Below, piece by piece: positions 7,044 through 15,156 of a DNA stretch of 25,022 nt (positions within the stretch are counted from its first letter, which is position 1; each line of letters opens with the position of its first letter). A model generated the notes under the pieces. That model did not search any database and had not been told where the DNA came from. It saw nothing but the letters and a program-made list of their open reading frames with translations. Made by a program: the position numbers and the translations under genes. This stretch comes from JBBRHH01 sp038222915. Its GTDB lineage: Bacteria; Planctomycetota; Phycisphaerae; Tepidisphaerales; Tepidisphaeraceae. The stretch lies in assembly GCA_038222915.1 (NCBI GenBank), contig JBBRHH010000011.1:1-25022 (forward strand), given 5' to 3'.

Positions 7044-8357
7044 ATGACCGAATCATTACACGGCAAACGAGTGACCGTCGCTGGGCTGGGGCGATTTGGC
7101 GGCGGCACCACCGTCAGCCGCTGGCTGGTCGAACAGGGAGCGAAAGTACTGATCACTGATCAGGCAACGCCTGACACACTGGCCGATTCTGTCAAGCAAG
7201 TTGCGGGATTGCCCGTGACGCTTCGCCTCGGCGGGCACTGGAAGGAAGATTTCACCGACACCGATCTGGTCGTCGCCTCGCCCGCCGTCCCCCCCACCAA
7301 CCAATATTTACAGGCCGCCCGCATCGCAGGAATTCCTGTCACGACTGAAATTCGCCTCTTCATCGAACGCTGCCCGGCCCGCATTGTCGGCGTCACCGGC
7401 ACCAAGGGAAAATCCACTGCCACCGCCATGCTCGGCGCAATCCTCCAGCGCCGTTACACCACGCACGTCGGCGGAAACATCGGCGGCTCGCTCCTTTTTG
7501 ATCTCCCGAAAATCGAGCCGTCGCACATCGTCGTCCTCGAGCTCTCCAGCTTCATGCTTGAATATCTGGACCAGGCGAAATGGTCGCCGCATGTCGGTGT
7601 GATCACCATGATCGCGCCCGATCATCTCGACCGGCACGGCTCGATGAAGAAGTACATCGACGCCAAGAAGGGCATCGTCCGTTTTCAAACCGTCGGCGAT
7701 TTCGCCGTGTTGAACGAAGAGTGCCAGGACTGCAACGAATTCGCCCAGGCGACTGCCGCCCGCGTCGTGCTGTTCGGAATCAATAACCGAAAGCCGTTTC
7801 AACTGCTGGTGCCGGGACGCCACAATCAGCTCAACGCCCAGGCCGCGTTTGCTGCCGCGGGGATTTTTGATGTCGCCTGGGAAGACGCCGAAGCCGCCCT
7901 CCATGATTTTCGTGGGTTGGCACATCGCCTCGAGCTCGTCTCCGAGCAGAACGGCGTGCGTTTCTACAACGACTCCATCGCCACCATTCCGGAAGCGGCC
8001 ATCGCCGCCCTTGATTCGTTCCCGCCCAAAACCGTCATCCAGATCGTCGGCGGGTACGACAAGAAACTGGCCATGGACAGCCTCTGCGCCGCCCTCGTCG
8101 ATCGCGCCAAGGCCGTTATGTGCATCGGCGCAACCGGCCCGGCCATCGCCGCCGCGATGGGGCAGGCCGTGCGCGTTGGCTCGACGGCCGCCTACAACTG
8201 CGGCGACCTCGCAACGGCCGTAAAAATGGCCAAAAGCGTCGCCGCTCCCGGCGACGTCGTCCTTCTCAGCACCGGCTGCGCCAGCTACGACCAGTTCATC
8301 AATTTTCAGGAGCGCGGCCTCGCCTTCGCCCGCCTCGCCGCCGCCTCAACCCCGTAA
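7044..8357 (+). CDS. murD: UDP-N-acetylmuramoylalanine-glutamate ligase (MurD family)
   Basis: This 437-residue Mur ligase is cytosolic and adds glutamate to UDP-MurNAc-L-Ala in peptidoglycan precursor synthesis, using ATP. The N-terminal Rossmann-like domain (1-105) begins with GLGRFGGG at 14-21. The central ATPase domain has the P-loop GTKGKST (119-125), GGNIGG (143-148), ELSSF (166-170) and HLDRHGS (194-200), with candidate carbamylated Lys208. The C-terminal domain has GRHNQLNAQAA, HRLE (294-297), NDSIATIPEA (309-318) and GGYDKK. The C-domain motif is NDSIATxPE rather than the E. coli-type NDSKATN. That variant occurs in many MurD homologs and also resembles what I recall of MurD2 enzymes, so glutamate stereochemistry is not certain. 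Upstream ribosome binding is weak. ldh follows after 21 bp. Confidence 0.88.
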   Translation: MTESLHGKRVTVAGLGRFGGGTTVSRWLVEQGAKVLITDQATPDTLADSVKQVAGLPVTLRLGGHWKEDFTDTDLVVASPAVPPTNQYLQAARIAGIPVTTEIRLFIERCPARIVGVTGTKGKSTATAMLGAILQRRYTTHVGGNIGGSLLFDLPKIEPSHIVVLELSSFMLEYLDQAKWSPHVGVITMIAPDHLDRHGSMKKYIDAKKGIVRFQTVGDFAVLNEECQDCNEFAQATAARVVLFGINNRKPFQLLVPGRHNQLNAQAAFAAAGIFDVAWEDAEAALHDFRGLAHRLELVSEQNGVRFYNDSIATIPEAAIAALDSFPPKTVIQIVGGYDKKLAMDSLCAALVDRAKAVMCIGATGPAIAAAMGQAVRVGSTAAYNCGDLATAVKMAKSVAAPGDVVLLSTGCASYDQFINFQERGLAFARLAAASTP

Positions 8358-8378
8358 CCTTCCCGTATCATTCCGCCC

Positions 8379-9332
8379 ATGGACTCTCCACCCGTTTCCA
8401 AAATCGCCATCGTCGGCGCGGGCAGCGTCGGCGCAACCATCGCCTATGCCTGCCTCCTCCGTAGCGTCGGCCATCAGATCGTTCTATATGACGTCGACGC
8501 CGCCAAGGTCGAAGCGCAGATCCTCGACCTGAACCATGGCCTGCAGTTCGTGCCGCAGGCAATCGTCGAAGGATCCAATGATCTGGAAATTTGTCGCAAC
8601 GCGGACGTGATCGTTGTCACCGCCGGCGCAAAGCAGAAATCCAGCCAGACGCGCATGGACCTTGCGGCCGCCAACGTGGCCATCTGCCGCCCGCTCATTC
8701 CAAAGCTGGTCGAGTTCGCGCCAAACGCGATCCTGCTGATGGTCACGAATCCCGTCGACGTGATCACCTACGTCGCGCAAAAACTCAGCGGCCTGCCTCC
8801 GCAGCGCGTGCTCGGCAGCGGCACCGTCCTCGACAGTTCCCGCTTCCGCTATCTCATCGCTCAACGCTGCAACGTGGCCGTTCAGAATGTCCACGCATGG
8901 ATCGCAGGCGAGCATGGCGATTCTGAAGTCCCGCTCTGGAGCAGTGCCACCATCGCCAATATTCCGCTGCACGATTGGGCCGTCCAGGGCCACGGCAAGC
9001 TGACAGTCCGCGACCGCACCGAGATTTTCCAAAACGTAAAAAACGCCGCCTACCAGATCATCCAGGGCAAAGGCGCAACCAGCTACGCGGTTGGCCTCGC
9101 CACCGCGCGCATTCTCGAAACAATTTTAAACAACGAGAACGCCGTGCTCGCCGTCAGCTCGTTGCTGAAGGACTATCGCGGCGTCAACGATGTATATTTG
9201 TCCGTGCCCAGCATCGTGAACCGCAAGGGCGTCGAAATCACACTGCCAGTGCCAATGAACCCCGCCGAGGAGGCAGGTTTGCAACACAGCGCTGAGATCG
9301 TAAGAGCGGCGTTATCGGCCGTAGGGTTCTAG
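8379..9332 (+). CDS. ldh: L-lactate dehydrogenase
   Basis: This 317-residue cytosolic NAD-dependent dehydrogenase interconverts pyruvate and L-lactate. The NAD fold begins with GAGSVG (13-18) and the adenosine-binding Asp38 follows. Gln86 in AGAKQK is the residue that marks lactate rather than malate dehydrogenase (Arg in malate enzymes). Arg92 on the mobile loop, Asn124 in TNPVD, Asp152 and Arg155, and catalytic His179 in GEHGDSEVP are all present. Near the C-domain, KGATSYAVG supplies the substrate-pocket Thr. All catalytic residues are intact, so an active enzyme is likely. It probably shares a transcript with murD. Its stop overlaps that of the small convergent ORF at 9329-9511 by four bases. 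Confidence 0.92.
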   Translation: MDSPPVSKIAIVGAGSVGATIAYACLLRSVGHQIVLYDVDAAKVEAQILDLNHGLQFVPQAIVEGSNDLEICRNADVIVVTAGAKQKSSQTRMDLAAANVAICRPLIPKLVEFAPNAILLMVTNPVDVITYVAQKLSGLPPQRVLGSGTVLDSSRFRYLIAQRCNVAVQNVHAWIAGEHGDSEVPLWSSATIANIPLHDWAVQGHGKLTVRDRTEIFQNVKNAAYQIIQGKGATSYAVGLATARILETILNNENAVLAVSSLLKDYRGVNDVYLSVPSIVNRKGVEITLPVPMNPAEEAGLQHSAEIVRAALSAVGF

Positions 9333-9511
9333 TTGCCGGCGTGGTCAACCACGTCTGTGGAACTGGAATCAAAAGCAGGGTGAATGCGATCGCGGCTCTG
9401 GCGAATGAGTTTCTCGGCCTGTCCCCTCAACCGCTCTGATTCCTCAATCAAGCCCGCCGAAGTTTTCAGCAACTCGGCCCGGGCTTCAACATGTTCAAGA
9501 TCCTGTTTCAT
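9329..9511 (-). CDS. Small predicted coiled-coil protein
   Basis: This 60-residue ORF starts with ATG and encodes a charged helical segment (residues 1-42, with Leu/Ile/Ala in heptad-like positions) followed by a short polar tail. I recognise no family. Its stop overlaps the ldh stop within CTAG, an arrangement also used by another convergent pair in this window, which mildly supports it. No clear Shine-Dalgarno is present. The last codons overlap a CGTGGTCAACCACG palindrome at 9340-9353, which could instead be a hairpin of the ldh 3' end. A spurious ORF remains possible. Confidence 0.45.
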   Translation of the reverse strand: MKQDLEHVEARAELLKTSAGLIEESERLRGQAEKLIRQSRDRIHPAFDSSSTDVVDHAGN

Positions 9512-9583
9512 AACACAGGTATTACGCGCTCAACCTCCAATCGTTTCACTTATAAAGCGGATTCCACTTTTGAATCGCTTAAA

Positions 9584-10669
9584 TCACGCTATTTCCGGCA
9601 CATCCACCCATTTCCGCTCTTCCGCCGATGTAACAATCGCATCCATTACGGCCTGCGCCCTGACCCCATCCACAAACGACGGCACGCAGTCGCGCTCGTT
9701 CAGGATGGCGTCGACAAACTCAAAGTCCTGGTCATACCGGAAAGTCTGCACCGGATCGCCCACATGCGGATCGCGCGGCGAGCCCGGCCACTTCAAGAAC
9801 TCCTCCGGCACCGCAATCGTCGACAACCCGCTCCCGCCAGCCTTGCCGATCTGCACTTCGTTGGGCGTCCCCAGATGATAAATCATCGTCCCTTCCGTCC
9901 CGTTGATCTCACAAAAGTCGCGGCTCCTCCCGCCCTCACCCCGCCCCGTCGCCAGCTTGGAGCTTTCCAGCACGCCGGTCGCGCCGCTCTTATAGTCGGC
10001 CAGCACGCCCACCCAGTCGTCGAGATCCGAAGGCTTGCCGCCGCGATCGTCGATGAAGCGGCGCGTGTTGCCGACCAGCTTCGCGATCGGCCCCGCCAGC
10101 GCGTGCCCGAAATCGATCCGGTGCGAAAGCATGTCGCCCAGTTCGCCGGTTCCCGCCAATGACTTGATCTGCCGCCAGCCCAGATTCCGGCTGCCCCAGT
10201 CTTGAAATCGCTGGGCGCGAAAGTGATACGGCTGACCGATCGCGCCCGCCTTCACCTGATGCACCATGTAATGCATGGCCGGCACAAACCGGTAGGTAAA
10301 CGCCGTCATGTGCCGCACTTTCGCCGCACGCGCGGCGTTCAGTATGCTCTTCGTCTCGGCAAGATTCATCGCCAACGGCTTCTCGCAGAAGACGTGCTTC
10401 CCCGCCGCCGTTGCCGCAAGCACAATCGGCGCGTGCAGATAGTTCGGCGTCGCCACCACCACCGCGTTGACGGCCGGGTCTTCGATCAGCTTGTGATAGT
10501 CCGCGTATGTTTTTGTGATGCCGCTCTGCTGACTCGCCTTCTCCAACACGGCTGAATTGCTGTCGCACAGCGCCACCACCTTCGCCTGCGGACACATGGC
10601 AAACCCGGGCAGGTGGTTGGCCAGCACAATCATTCCGCTACCGATGATTCCAATACCGATTTGTACCAA
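9584..10669 (-). CDS. Gfo/Idh/MocA-family oxidoreductase
   Basis: This 361-residue NAD(P)-dependent oxidoreductase acts on a sugar, inositol or related polyol. The N-terminal Rossmann fold starts almost at residue 1 (GIGIIGSG, 5-12), followed by acidic CDSN at 35-38. The family signature EKP lies at 96-98 (catalytic Lys97). In the C-terminal domain, GELGDMLSHRIDF fits the conserved Asp/His helix. The start is TTG at 10669: an AAGGAGG Shine-Dalgarno lies six bases upstream, and the next ATG would remove the nucleotide-binding motif. The open frame continues upstream to 11101, but that part is antisense to a secreted protein gene. There is no signal peptide, so it is cytosolic. Substrate is unknown; neighbours give no pathway clue. 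Confidence 0.88.
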   Translation of the reverse strand: MVQIGIGIIGSGMIVLANHLPGFAMCPQAKVVALCDSNSAVLEKASQQSGITKTYADYHKLIEDPAVNAVVVATPNYLHAPIVLAATAAGKHVFCEKPLAMNLAETKSILNAARAAKVRHMTAFTYRFVPAMHYMVHQVKAGAIGQPYHFRAQRFQDWGSRNLGWRQIKSLAGTGELGDMLSHRIDFGHALAGPIAKLVGNTRRFIDDRGGKPSDLDDWVGVLADYKSGATGVLESSKLATGRGEGGRSRDFCEINGTEGTMIYHLGTPNEVQIGKAGGSGLSTIAVPEEFLKWPGSPRDPHVGDPVQTFRYDQDFEFVDAILNERDCVPSFVDGVRAQAVMDAIVTSAEERKWVDVPEIA

Positions 10670-10675
10670 ATCAAG

Positions 10676-10682
10676 CCTCCTT
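10676..10682 (-). promoter_or_regulatory. Strong ribosome binding site that fixes a TTG start
   Basis: AAGGAGG on the minus strand, six bases before TTG 10669, is the strongest Shine-Dalgarno in this part of the window. It decides the start of the Gfo/Idh/MocA gene, since no ATG or GTG is available before the Rossmann motif. Confidence 0.8.
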
Positions 10683-10736
10683 AAATCGGCCGGAAGTGTA
10701 ACCGTTCGCCGGTTCCAGCGAAATTGGACAATTGCT

Positions 10737-10765
10737 TTGACAGCCGAAGAACGTCGAACTATTTT
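10737..10765 (+). promoter_or_regulatory. Candidate sigma-70 promoter giving a leaderless transcript
   Basis: TTGACA (10737-10742, full consensus -35) is followed after exactly 17 bases by TATTTT (10760-10765, four of six matches to -10). A start site six to eight bases downstream falls on or next to the GTG at 10772, which has no Shine-Dalgarno. The gene would then be translated from a leaderless or nearly leaderless mRNA. Confidence 0.45.
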
Positions 10766-10771
10766 CGCGTT

Positions 10772-11122
10772 GTGAAAACAATCGTGCTCCTCCTGCTCCT
10801 GGCTACAACACTTCTCGCCCCGTCCACCCTGGCCGACGACAAGTCCGCCGAATACCTCGGCAAATTTGATGACGATTCCACACTCACAATAGAGGTCAAA
10901 GACGCGACGGTCGCCGTCAAGTTCAGCAACAAGACTTGGTCGATAACCACCGCCGTCGCGACACAGACGGACGACGGCCTGAGCATCGCGGGCACGGGAA
11001 CCGCGAACGACAAGACGCTTGCGATCAGCGGCAGAATTCACCCGGACATCGCGAACATCGAAATCCGCGTTGGTGTCGGCCGCGGCGCGAAAGTCACACA
11101 ACTTGTGCTGAAGAAAACATAA
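10772..11122 (+). CDS. Small secreted hypothetical protein
   Basis: From GTG 10772 this is a 116-residue protein with a clear signal peptide (Lys2, hydrophobic residues 4-16, likely cleavage after STLA). The mature domain of about 95 residues is rich in Thr, Ala, Asp and Val and alternates beta-like stretches; it probably forms a small beta fold in the periplasm or outside. An in-frame TTG at 10724 would add 16 residues in front of the signal peptide and is less likely. No family is recognised. It is divergent from the oxidoreductase gene and converges on pyrC, with three bases between the stops. Confidence 0.65.
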   Translation: MKTIVLLLLLATTLLAPSTLADDKSAEYLGKFDDDSTLTIEVKDATVAVKFSNKTWSITTAVATQTDDGLSIAGTGTANDKTLAISGRIHPDIANIEIRVGVGRGAKVTQLVLKKT

Positions 11123-11125
11123 TCC

Positions 11126-12406
11126 CTACGAATCACCCAGCCGCCATCTGATTCGTCCGCCCACGATCGTCGCCACCGCCCGGCCGCACACGTCCCAACC
11201 GCCAAAGGGCGTATTGCGGCTTTTGCTTTCCAACTTGTCTGGGTCGATCGTCCAGCGCAGATCGGGATCGATCACCGTCACATCCGCATCCGCCCCGTCG
11301 GCCAGCGTTCCCTTGTCCAGCTTCGCGATCCGCGCCCCGACGATCGTCATCATCTCGATCATCTTCATCCACGTGATATGCCCCGGCGTCACAAGCGCCC
11401 TGATGTACAGCGCCAGCGCCATCTCCAGGCCGATAATGCCATTCGGGGCATACTGAAATTCCAACTCCTTCTCCTCGGCCAGATGCGGCGCGTGATCCGT
11501 CGCCAGACATTCCAGCGTCCCGTCCTTCACGCCCTCGATGCACGCCGCCACGTCGTCGGCTGTTCGCAGCGGCGGATTCATCTTGTAATTCGTGTCATAT
11601 GTCCGGCACGATTCATCCGTCAGCAGCAGGTGATGCGGCGACACCTCCGCCGTCACATTCTGCCCGCGCTGCTTCGCCGCGCGAATCAGCTCAACACTCC
11701 CCGCCGTCGAAATGTGCTGTACGTGATAACGGCATCCGATCGAGCGGTTCAGCAGCAGGTCGCGGGCGATCATCAATTGCTCCGCCTCGGCCGGCACACC
11801 CGGCAGGCCAAGCGTTGTTGATACGATCCCGCTGTGCATCGCGCCGCCGGCCAGCGTCGGCTCTTCGCAATGCTGCATCAGGCAGGCGTCGAACATTTTC
11901 GCGTATTGCAGCGCCTTGCGCATGACGGCCGCGTCGCCCACGCCCACGCCGTCGTCGCTGAACGCCACCGCGCCCCGCTGCAGCATCAGCCCCATCTCGG
12001 CCAGTTCCTTCCCCTCGCGCTCCTTCGTGATCGCACCGATCGGAAACACGTTCGCCAGCGCAATCCGCTCCGACTCGCGCAGGACAAATTCAATCTGCCC
12101 CTCGTTGTCCAGCGGCGGCTTGGTGTTGGGCATGCAGCAGACGGAAGTAAACCCACCCGCAACCGCCGCCTTCGCACCGGAGGCAATCGTCTCTTCTTCC
12201 TCGTCCCCCGGCTCGCGAAAATGCACGTGAATATCGATCAGGCCCGGCGTCACATAACAACCCGACGCATCAAACACCTCATCCGCCCGGCCAAGCTCCG
12301 TCCCAATCCCGGCAATCTTCCCGTCGCGAATCAACAGGTCGGCCTTGCGCTCCAGGTTGCGCGACGGGTCAAGGATCGTTCCGTTTTTGATAAGTAGGGA
12401 GGCCAT
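11126..12406 (-). CDS. pyrC: Dihydroorotase
   Basis: This 426-residue zinc amidohydrolase forms dihydroorotate from carbamoyl-aspartate, the third step of pyrimidine synthesis, in the cytosol. The size and motifs are those of the longer bacterial dihydroorotases. The metal-binding DIHVHFREPG has His60 and His62. Further conserved elements are CMPNTKPP, the SDDG segment, HVQHIST and, toward the C-terminus, ATDHAPH with its catalytic Asp. All expected metal and active-site motifs are visible, so it should be catalytic rather than an inactive partner subunit. It lies ten bases after pyrB on the same strand, last in a pyrR-pyrB-pyrC operon. Confidence 0.93.
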   Translation of the reverse strand: MASLLIKNGTILDPSRNLERKADLLIRDGKIAGIGTELGRADEVFDASGCYVTPGLIDIHVHFREPGDEEEETIASGAKAAVAGGFTSVCCMPNTKPPLDNEGQIEFVLRESERIALANVFPIGAITKEREGKELAEMGLMLQRGAVAFSDDGVGVGDAAVMRKALQYAKMFDACLMQHCEEPTLAGGAMHSGIVSTTLGLPGVPAEAEQLMIARDLLLNRSIGCRYHVQHISTAGSVELIRAAKQRGQNVTAEVSPHHLLLTDESCRTYDTNYKMNPPLRTADDVAACIEGVKDGTLECLATDHAPHLAEEKELEFQYAPNGIIGLEMALALYIRALVTPGHITWMKMIEMMTIVGARIAKLDKGTLADGADADVTVIDPDLRWTIDPDKLESKSRNTPFGGWDVCGRAVATIVGGRIRWRLGDS

Positions 12407-12416
12407 TCAATTCGTC

Positions 12417-13358
12417 TCAACCTTGACCTTGCGACACCAGATAAAGAACCGCCATCCGCACCGCCAGCCCGTTTTCCACCTGCTTCAATACGCCGCTCTG
12501 TGGGCCGTCGGCGATATGGCTGCTGATTTCGATTCCGCGATTCATCGGCCCCGGATGCATGACAAACACGTCCGGCTTGCACTTGAGAAATCGATCCGAC
12601 GTCAGCCCAAACAGCCGCGAAAATTCCCGCACGCTGGGAAACTGGCTCGTCTTGGTGCGCTCAAACTGCACCCGCAGCATATTCACCACGTCTACTTCGC
12701 CGATGACCGAATCCAGATCGTGCACCACCCGCGCCCCGAGCTTTTCAAACGACTTGGGCAAGAGTGTCGGCGGCCCAACCAGAATGACTTCTGCCCCCAA
12801 TTTCGTCAGGCCCCACAAGTTCGACCGCGCCACCCGGCTGTTGGCGATGTCGCCGACAATCGCAACTTTCAGGCCCTTGATGTGCCCGAACCGCTCGCGA
12901 ATCGTATACAGATCCAGCAAACCCTGTGTCGGATGTTCATGCGCCCCATCGCCGGCGTTGATCACCGAGCACTTCACATGCTGCGCCACCAGGTGTGCCG
13001 ACCCGGCCGCCTGATGGCGGATCACGATAATGTCGACCCCCATCGCCTCGATATTCCGTGCCGTGTCGATCAGCGTCTCACCTTTGCTTACGCTGCTGGT
13101 CTTCACCGAGAAGTCGATCACATCGGCCGACAGCCGCGACGCCGCCAGCGAAAAACTGGTGCGCGTCCGCGTCGAGTCTTCGAAGAAGCTGTTGACCATC
13201 ACACGCCCGCGCAACGCGGGCACTTTTTTGACGCTGCGCGTTGAAACTTCCTTGAACGAACTGGCGGTGTCGAGGATGTAACCAATTTCGTCGGCCGACA
13301 GATCTTCCACCGTCAGCAGGTGCTTGCGATGCCAGCGTTGATGCGGTTCATTCGCCAT
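12417..13358 (-). CDS. pyrB: Aspartate carbamoyltransferase, catalytic subunit
   Basis: This 313-residue enzyme joins carbamoyl phosphate and aspartate to give carbamoyl-aspartate, the committed step of pyrimidine synthesis. The carbamoyl-phosphate motif STRTRTS is at 62-68, SKGET at 91-95 supplies the active-site Ser/Lys from the neighbouring subunit, and HPTQ is at 142-145. It is of normal length with no fused domain. No regulatory pyrI is adjacent, so the enzyme is probably not of the E. coli PyrBI type. It starts at ATG seven bases after the pyrR stop, with GAGG overlapping the pyrR end about 11 bases away. Control by PyrR is likely from the operon order. Confidence 0.95.
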   Translation of the reverse strand: MANEPHQRWHRKHLLTVEDLSADEIGYILDTASSFKEVSTRSVKKVPALRGRVMVNSFFEDSTRTRTSFSLAASRLSADVIDFSVKTSSVSKGETLIDTARNIEAMGVDIIVIRHQAAGSAHLVAQHVKCSVINAGDGAHEHPTQGLLDLYTIRERFGHIKGLKVAIVGDIANSRVARSNLWGLTKLGAEVILVGPPTLLPKSFEKLGARVVHDLDSVIGEVDVVNMLRVQFERTKTSQFPSVREFSRLFGLTSDRFLKCKPDVFVMHPGPMNRGIEISSHIADGPQSGVLKQVENGLAVRMAVLYLVSQGQG

Positions 13359-13365
13359 GATCGGT

Positions 13366-13899
13366 TCAGCCTCGCGGCTCCACGGTAATTTCGTCCTTCC
13401 CGTCCTGCTCTTTCAAACGCACATTGACTCGATGATCCGTCGGCGCGTCCTTGATCGCCACCCCGACAAAGTCGGGCTGAATCGGCAACTCCCGGCCGCC
13501 CCGATCCGCCAGCACCACAAGTCGAATCACGCTCGGCCTTCCAAAATCCGTCAGCGCATCCAGGGCCGAGCGGATCGACCGCCCGGTAAAAATAACATCA
13601 TCCACAAGAAGTACAGGCTTGCCGGCCAGATCGACGTTAATCTCCGTCGGCCGCACCATCGGTGTGGGCCCGACCGTCGAAAGGTCGTCGCGATATAGCG
13701 TGATATCCAGCACACCCCGGCCAATCTGCGTAAACCCCTTGGCCGACAATAGCACGGTCAACCGTTGGGCAAGCGTCTCGCCGCGGGTGCGAATTCCAAT
13801 GATGTTCAAAGGTTTGTCCGGCGAAAGCGACTGGGCGATTTTGGAAGCGAGTCCCTGGACAGCGCGCTGAACATCGGACTCATCGTATTGCGTTCGCAT
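13366..13899 (-). CDS. pyrR: PyrR pyrimidine operon regulator / uracil phosphoribosyltransferase
   Basis: This 177-residue protein has the PyrR layout: LDITLYRDDL at 64-73 and the PRPP-binding motif VLLVDDVIFTGRS at 96-108, with RGG-type C-terminal segments. In Bacillus PyrR binds pyr mRNA in a UMP-dependent way to cause attenuation, and it also has uracil phosphoribosyltransferase activity; in mycobacteria it acts on translation. It heads the pyrR-pyrB-pyrC operon. No Shine-Dalgarno precedes ATG 13899. The leader carries two ATCCGGC repeats that could be PyrR targets, listed separately. Confidence 0.92.
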   Translation of the reverse strand: MRTQYDESDVQRAVQGLASKIAQSLSPDKPLNIIGIRTRGETLAQRLTVLLSAKGFTQIGRGVLDITLYRDDLSTVGPTPMVRPTEINVDLAGKPVLLVDDVIFTGRSIRSALDALTDFGRPSVIRLVVLADRGGRELPIQPDFVGVAIKDAPTDHRVNVRLKEQDGKDEITVEPRG

Positions 13900-13926
13900 G
13901 ACGGCAAGGAAGGTATGGGAAGCGCG

Positions 13927-13956
13927 GCCGGATTGGAAGAGAGGCTTACGCCGGAT
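13927..13956 (-). promoter_or_regulatory. Two ATCCGGC repeats in the pyr operon leader (candidate PyrR sites)
   Basis: On the minus strand ATCCGGC occurs at 13956-13950 and again at 13933-13927, 23 bases apart and upstream of pyrR. The known PyrR binding-loop consensus is ARUCCNGNGAGGYU. The copy nearer the start matches 11 of 14 positions by my alignment and the other about nine, so the GAGG core is poorly kept in both. No clear terminator/antiterminator pair follows. Confidence 0.3.
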
Positions 13957-13966
13957 GTGACTGGTA

Positions 13967-13995
13967 TGTATTCTCTTTGCGTGCAGAATTGTCAG
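13967..13995 (-). promoter_or_regulatory. Weak candidate promoter for pyrR-pyrB-pyrC
   Basis: On the minus strand CTGACA (five of six to -35) is followed after 17 bases by AATACA (three of six to -10). It would start a leader of about 60 bases containing both ATCCGGC repeats. The -10 is poor, so this is tentative. Confidence 0.3.
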
Positions 13996-14016
13996 CCCCG
14001 ATCAGGAGACCGCAAC

Positions 14017-15156
14017 ATGAAGTATCGCTGCATCGTTCTCACTATCACACTACTCGCAGCAGGTTGCGGCGGCACCCGGCCTTGCACCAGCGACCCCGGC
14101 CCGGCCGCTCTCACGCCCTACGAATTCTCCGAGCCCGAATTCGATAAATCGGTCACCGATCGCATCAACGGCAAGCAACCCGCCGACGCGTACCACGTTC
14201 TCAGTCTCTCCGGCGGCGGCGCTAACGGCGCTTGGGGTGCTGGCTTCCTCAATGGCTGGTCCTCCGCCCACACCCGCCCGAAGTTCGACACCGTCACCGG
14301 CGTCAGCACCGGCTCGTTGATCGCGACCGCCGCGTTTATTGGCGATGATTCGATGCTCGAGCAGGCCTACACCACCACGTCCACCGCCGACGTCCAGTCC
14401 AGCCGCTTCTGGGTGACCCTCCCGTTTTCAGATTCCCTCTACACCAACACCGGCCTGGAAAAGCTCCTGAAGAAATATCTGACCAACGCAGTCATCGACC
14501 GAGTCGCCGCCGGCGGCGTCGAAAATCGCCGCCTCTACGTCGGCCTGACAAATCTCGATAGCGGCAAGCTGGAGATCGTCGACCTGACGCGCATCGCGGC
14601 CGCCAAAGACTACGACCTCTACCGCCGTGTCGCGCTTGCGTCGTCGTCCGCACCGCCGCTCTATCCGCCGGTCCACATCGGCAACGCCATCTACGTCGAC
14701 GGCGGCGTCCGCGCCTCCCTCTTCTTCCGCAAGCACATGGTGCCAAAGCTCAAGGCCGTGCGGGAAAGACAAAGAGCCCGCGCGACGACCGGTCCCGCGA
14801 CCGCGCGTTCGACAGCGCTGGCGACCGCACCCGCACACGAAACCACCAAGCCAACCGTCTACGTAATCGTCAACGGGAAATTCGGCATGCCCCCGCAATG
14901 CACCGTCGACGGCCTCCTCCCCGTCGCCATGCGCAGCGTGAGTTGCCTGCTCGACGCCAACGGAATCGGCGATCTCTACCAGACCAAGCTCTTCGCCGCC
15001 GACCTGCACTACAATTTCTTCCTGTCCTACATCCCCGACGAAGTCGAAGCAGTCCCGTCTTTCGAATTCGTCCCAAAGAACATGAGGGCTCTATTCGACG
15101 AAGGCGCAAAACGCGGCGCGGCCGGGACGTTCTTCGATATTCCGGATCCGGATTGA
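14017..15156 (+). CDS. Patatin-like phospholipase, predicted lipoprotein
   Basis: This 379-residue protein starts at ATG 14017, with AGGAG eight bases upstream. Residues 1-17 look like a lipoprotein signal ending in LLAAGC, with Cys17 as the lipidated residue; the -3 position is Ala rather than the usual Leu. The patatin domain follows: oxyanion loop GGGANGAWG at 66-74, nucleophile Ser97 in GVSTG and the second dyad residue Asp228 in DGG. A Ser-Asp acyl hydrolase acting on phospholipids or other acyl esters at the membrane is expected. An Arg/Ala/Thr-rich low-complexity insert lies at about 249-280. The gene is divergent from pyrR across 117 bp. It precedes the glutaminase-like gene on the same strand, 207 bp away. 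Confidence 0.88.
   Translation: MKYRCIVLTITLLAAGCGGTRPCTSDPGPAALTPYEFSEPEFDKSVTDRINGKQPADAYHVLSLSGGGANGAWGAGFLNGWSSAHTRPKFDTVTGVSTGSLIATAAFIGDDSMLEQAYTTTSTADVQSSRFWVTLPFSDSLYTNTGLEKLLKKYLTNAVIDRVAAGGVENRRLYVGLTNLDSGKLEIVDLTRIAAAKDYDLYRRVALASSSAPPLYPPVHIGNAIYVDGGVRASLFFRKHMVPKLKAVRERQRARATTGPATARSTALATAPAHETTKPTVYVIVNGKFGMPPQCTVDGLLPVAMRSVSCLLDANGIGDLYQTKLFAADLHYNFFLSYIPDEVEAVPSFEFVPKNMRALFDEGAKRGAAGTFFDIPDPD

Noticed and set aside
9340..9353. CGTGGTCAACCACG palindrome after ldh as a terminator
   Set aside because: The stem is short and no T-run follows on either strand; kept only as a possible hairpin.
10670..11101. Upstream extension of the Gfo/Idh/MocA frame to a 505-residue protein
   Set aside because: It is antisense to the secreted protein gene, has no family similarity, and an AAGGAGG site marks TTG 10669 as the start right before the Rossmann motif.
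13765..14016. Upstream extension of the patatin gene into the pyrR region
   Set aside because: It is antisense to pyrR, and the lipoprotein signal peptide with AGGAG fixes the start at 14017.
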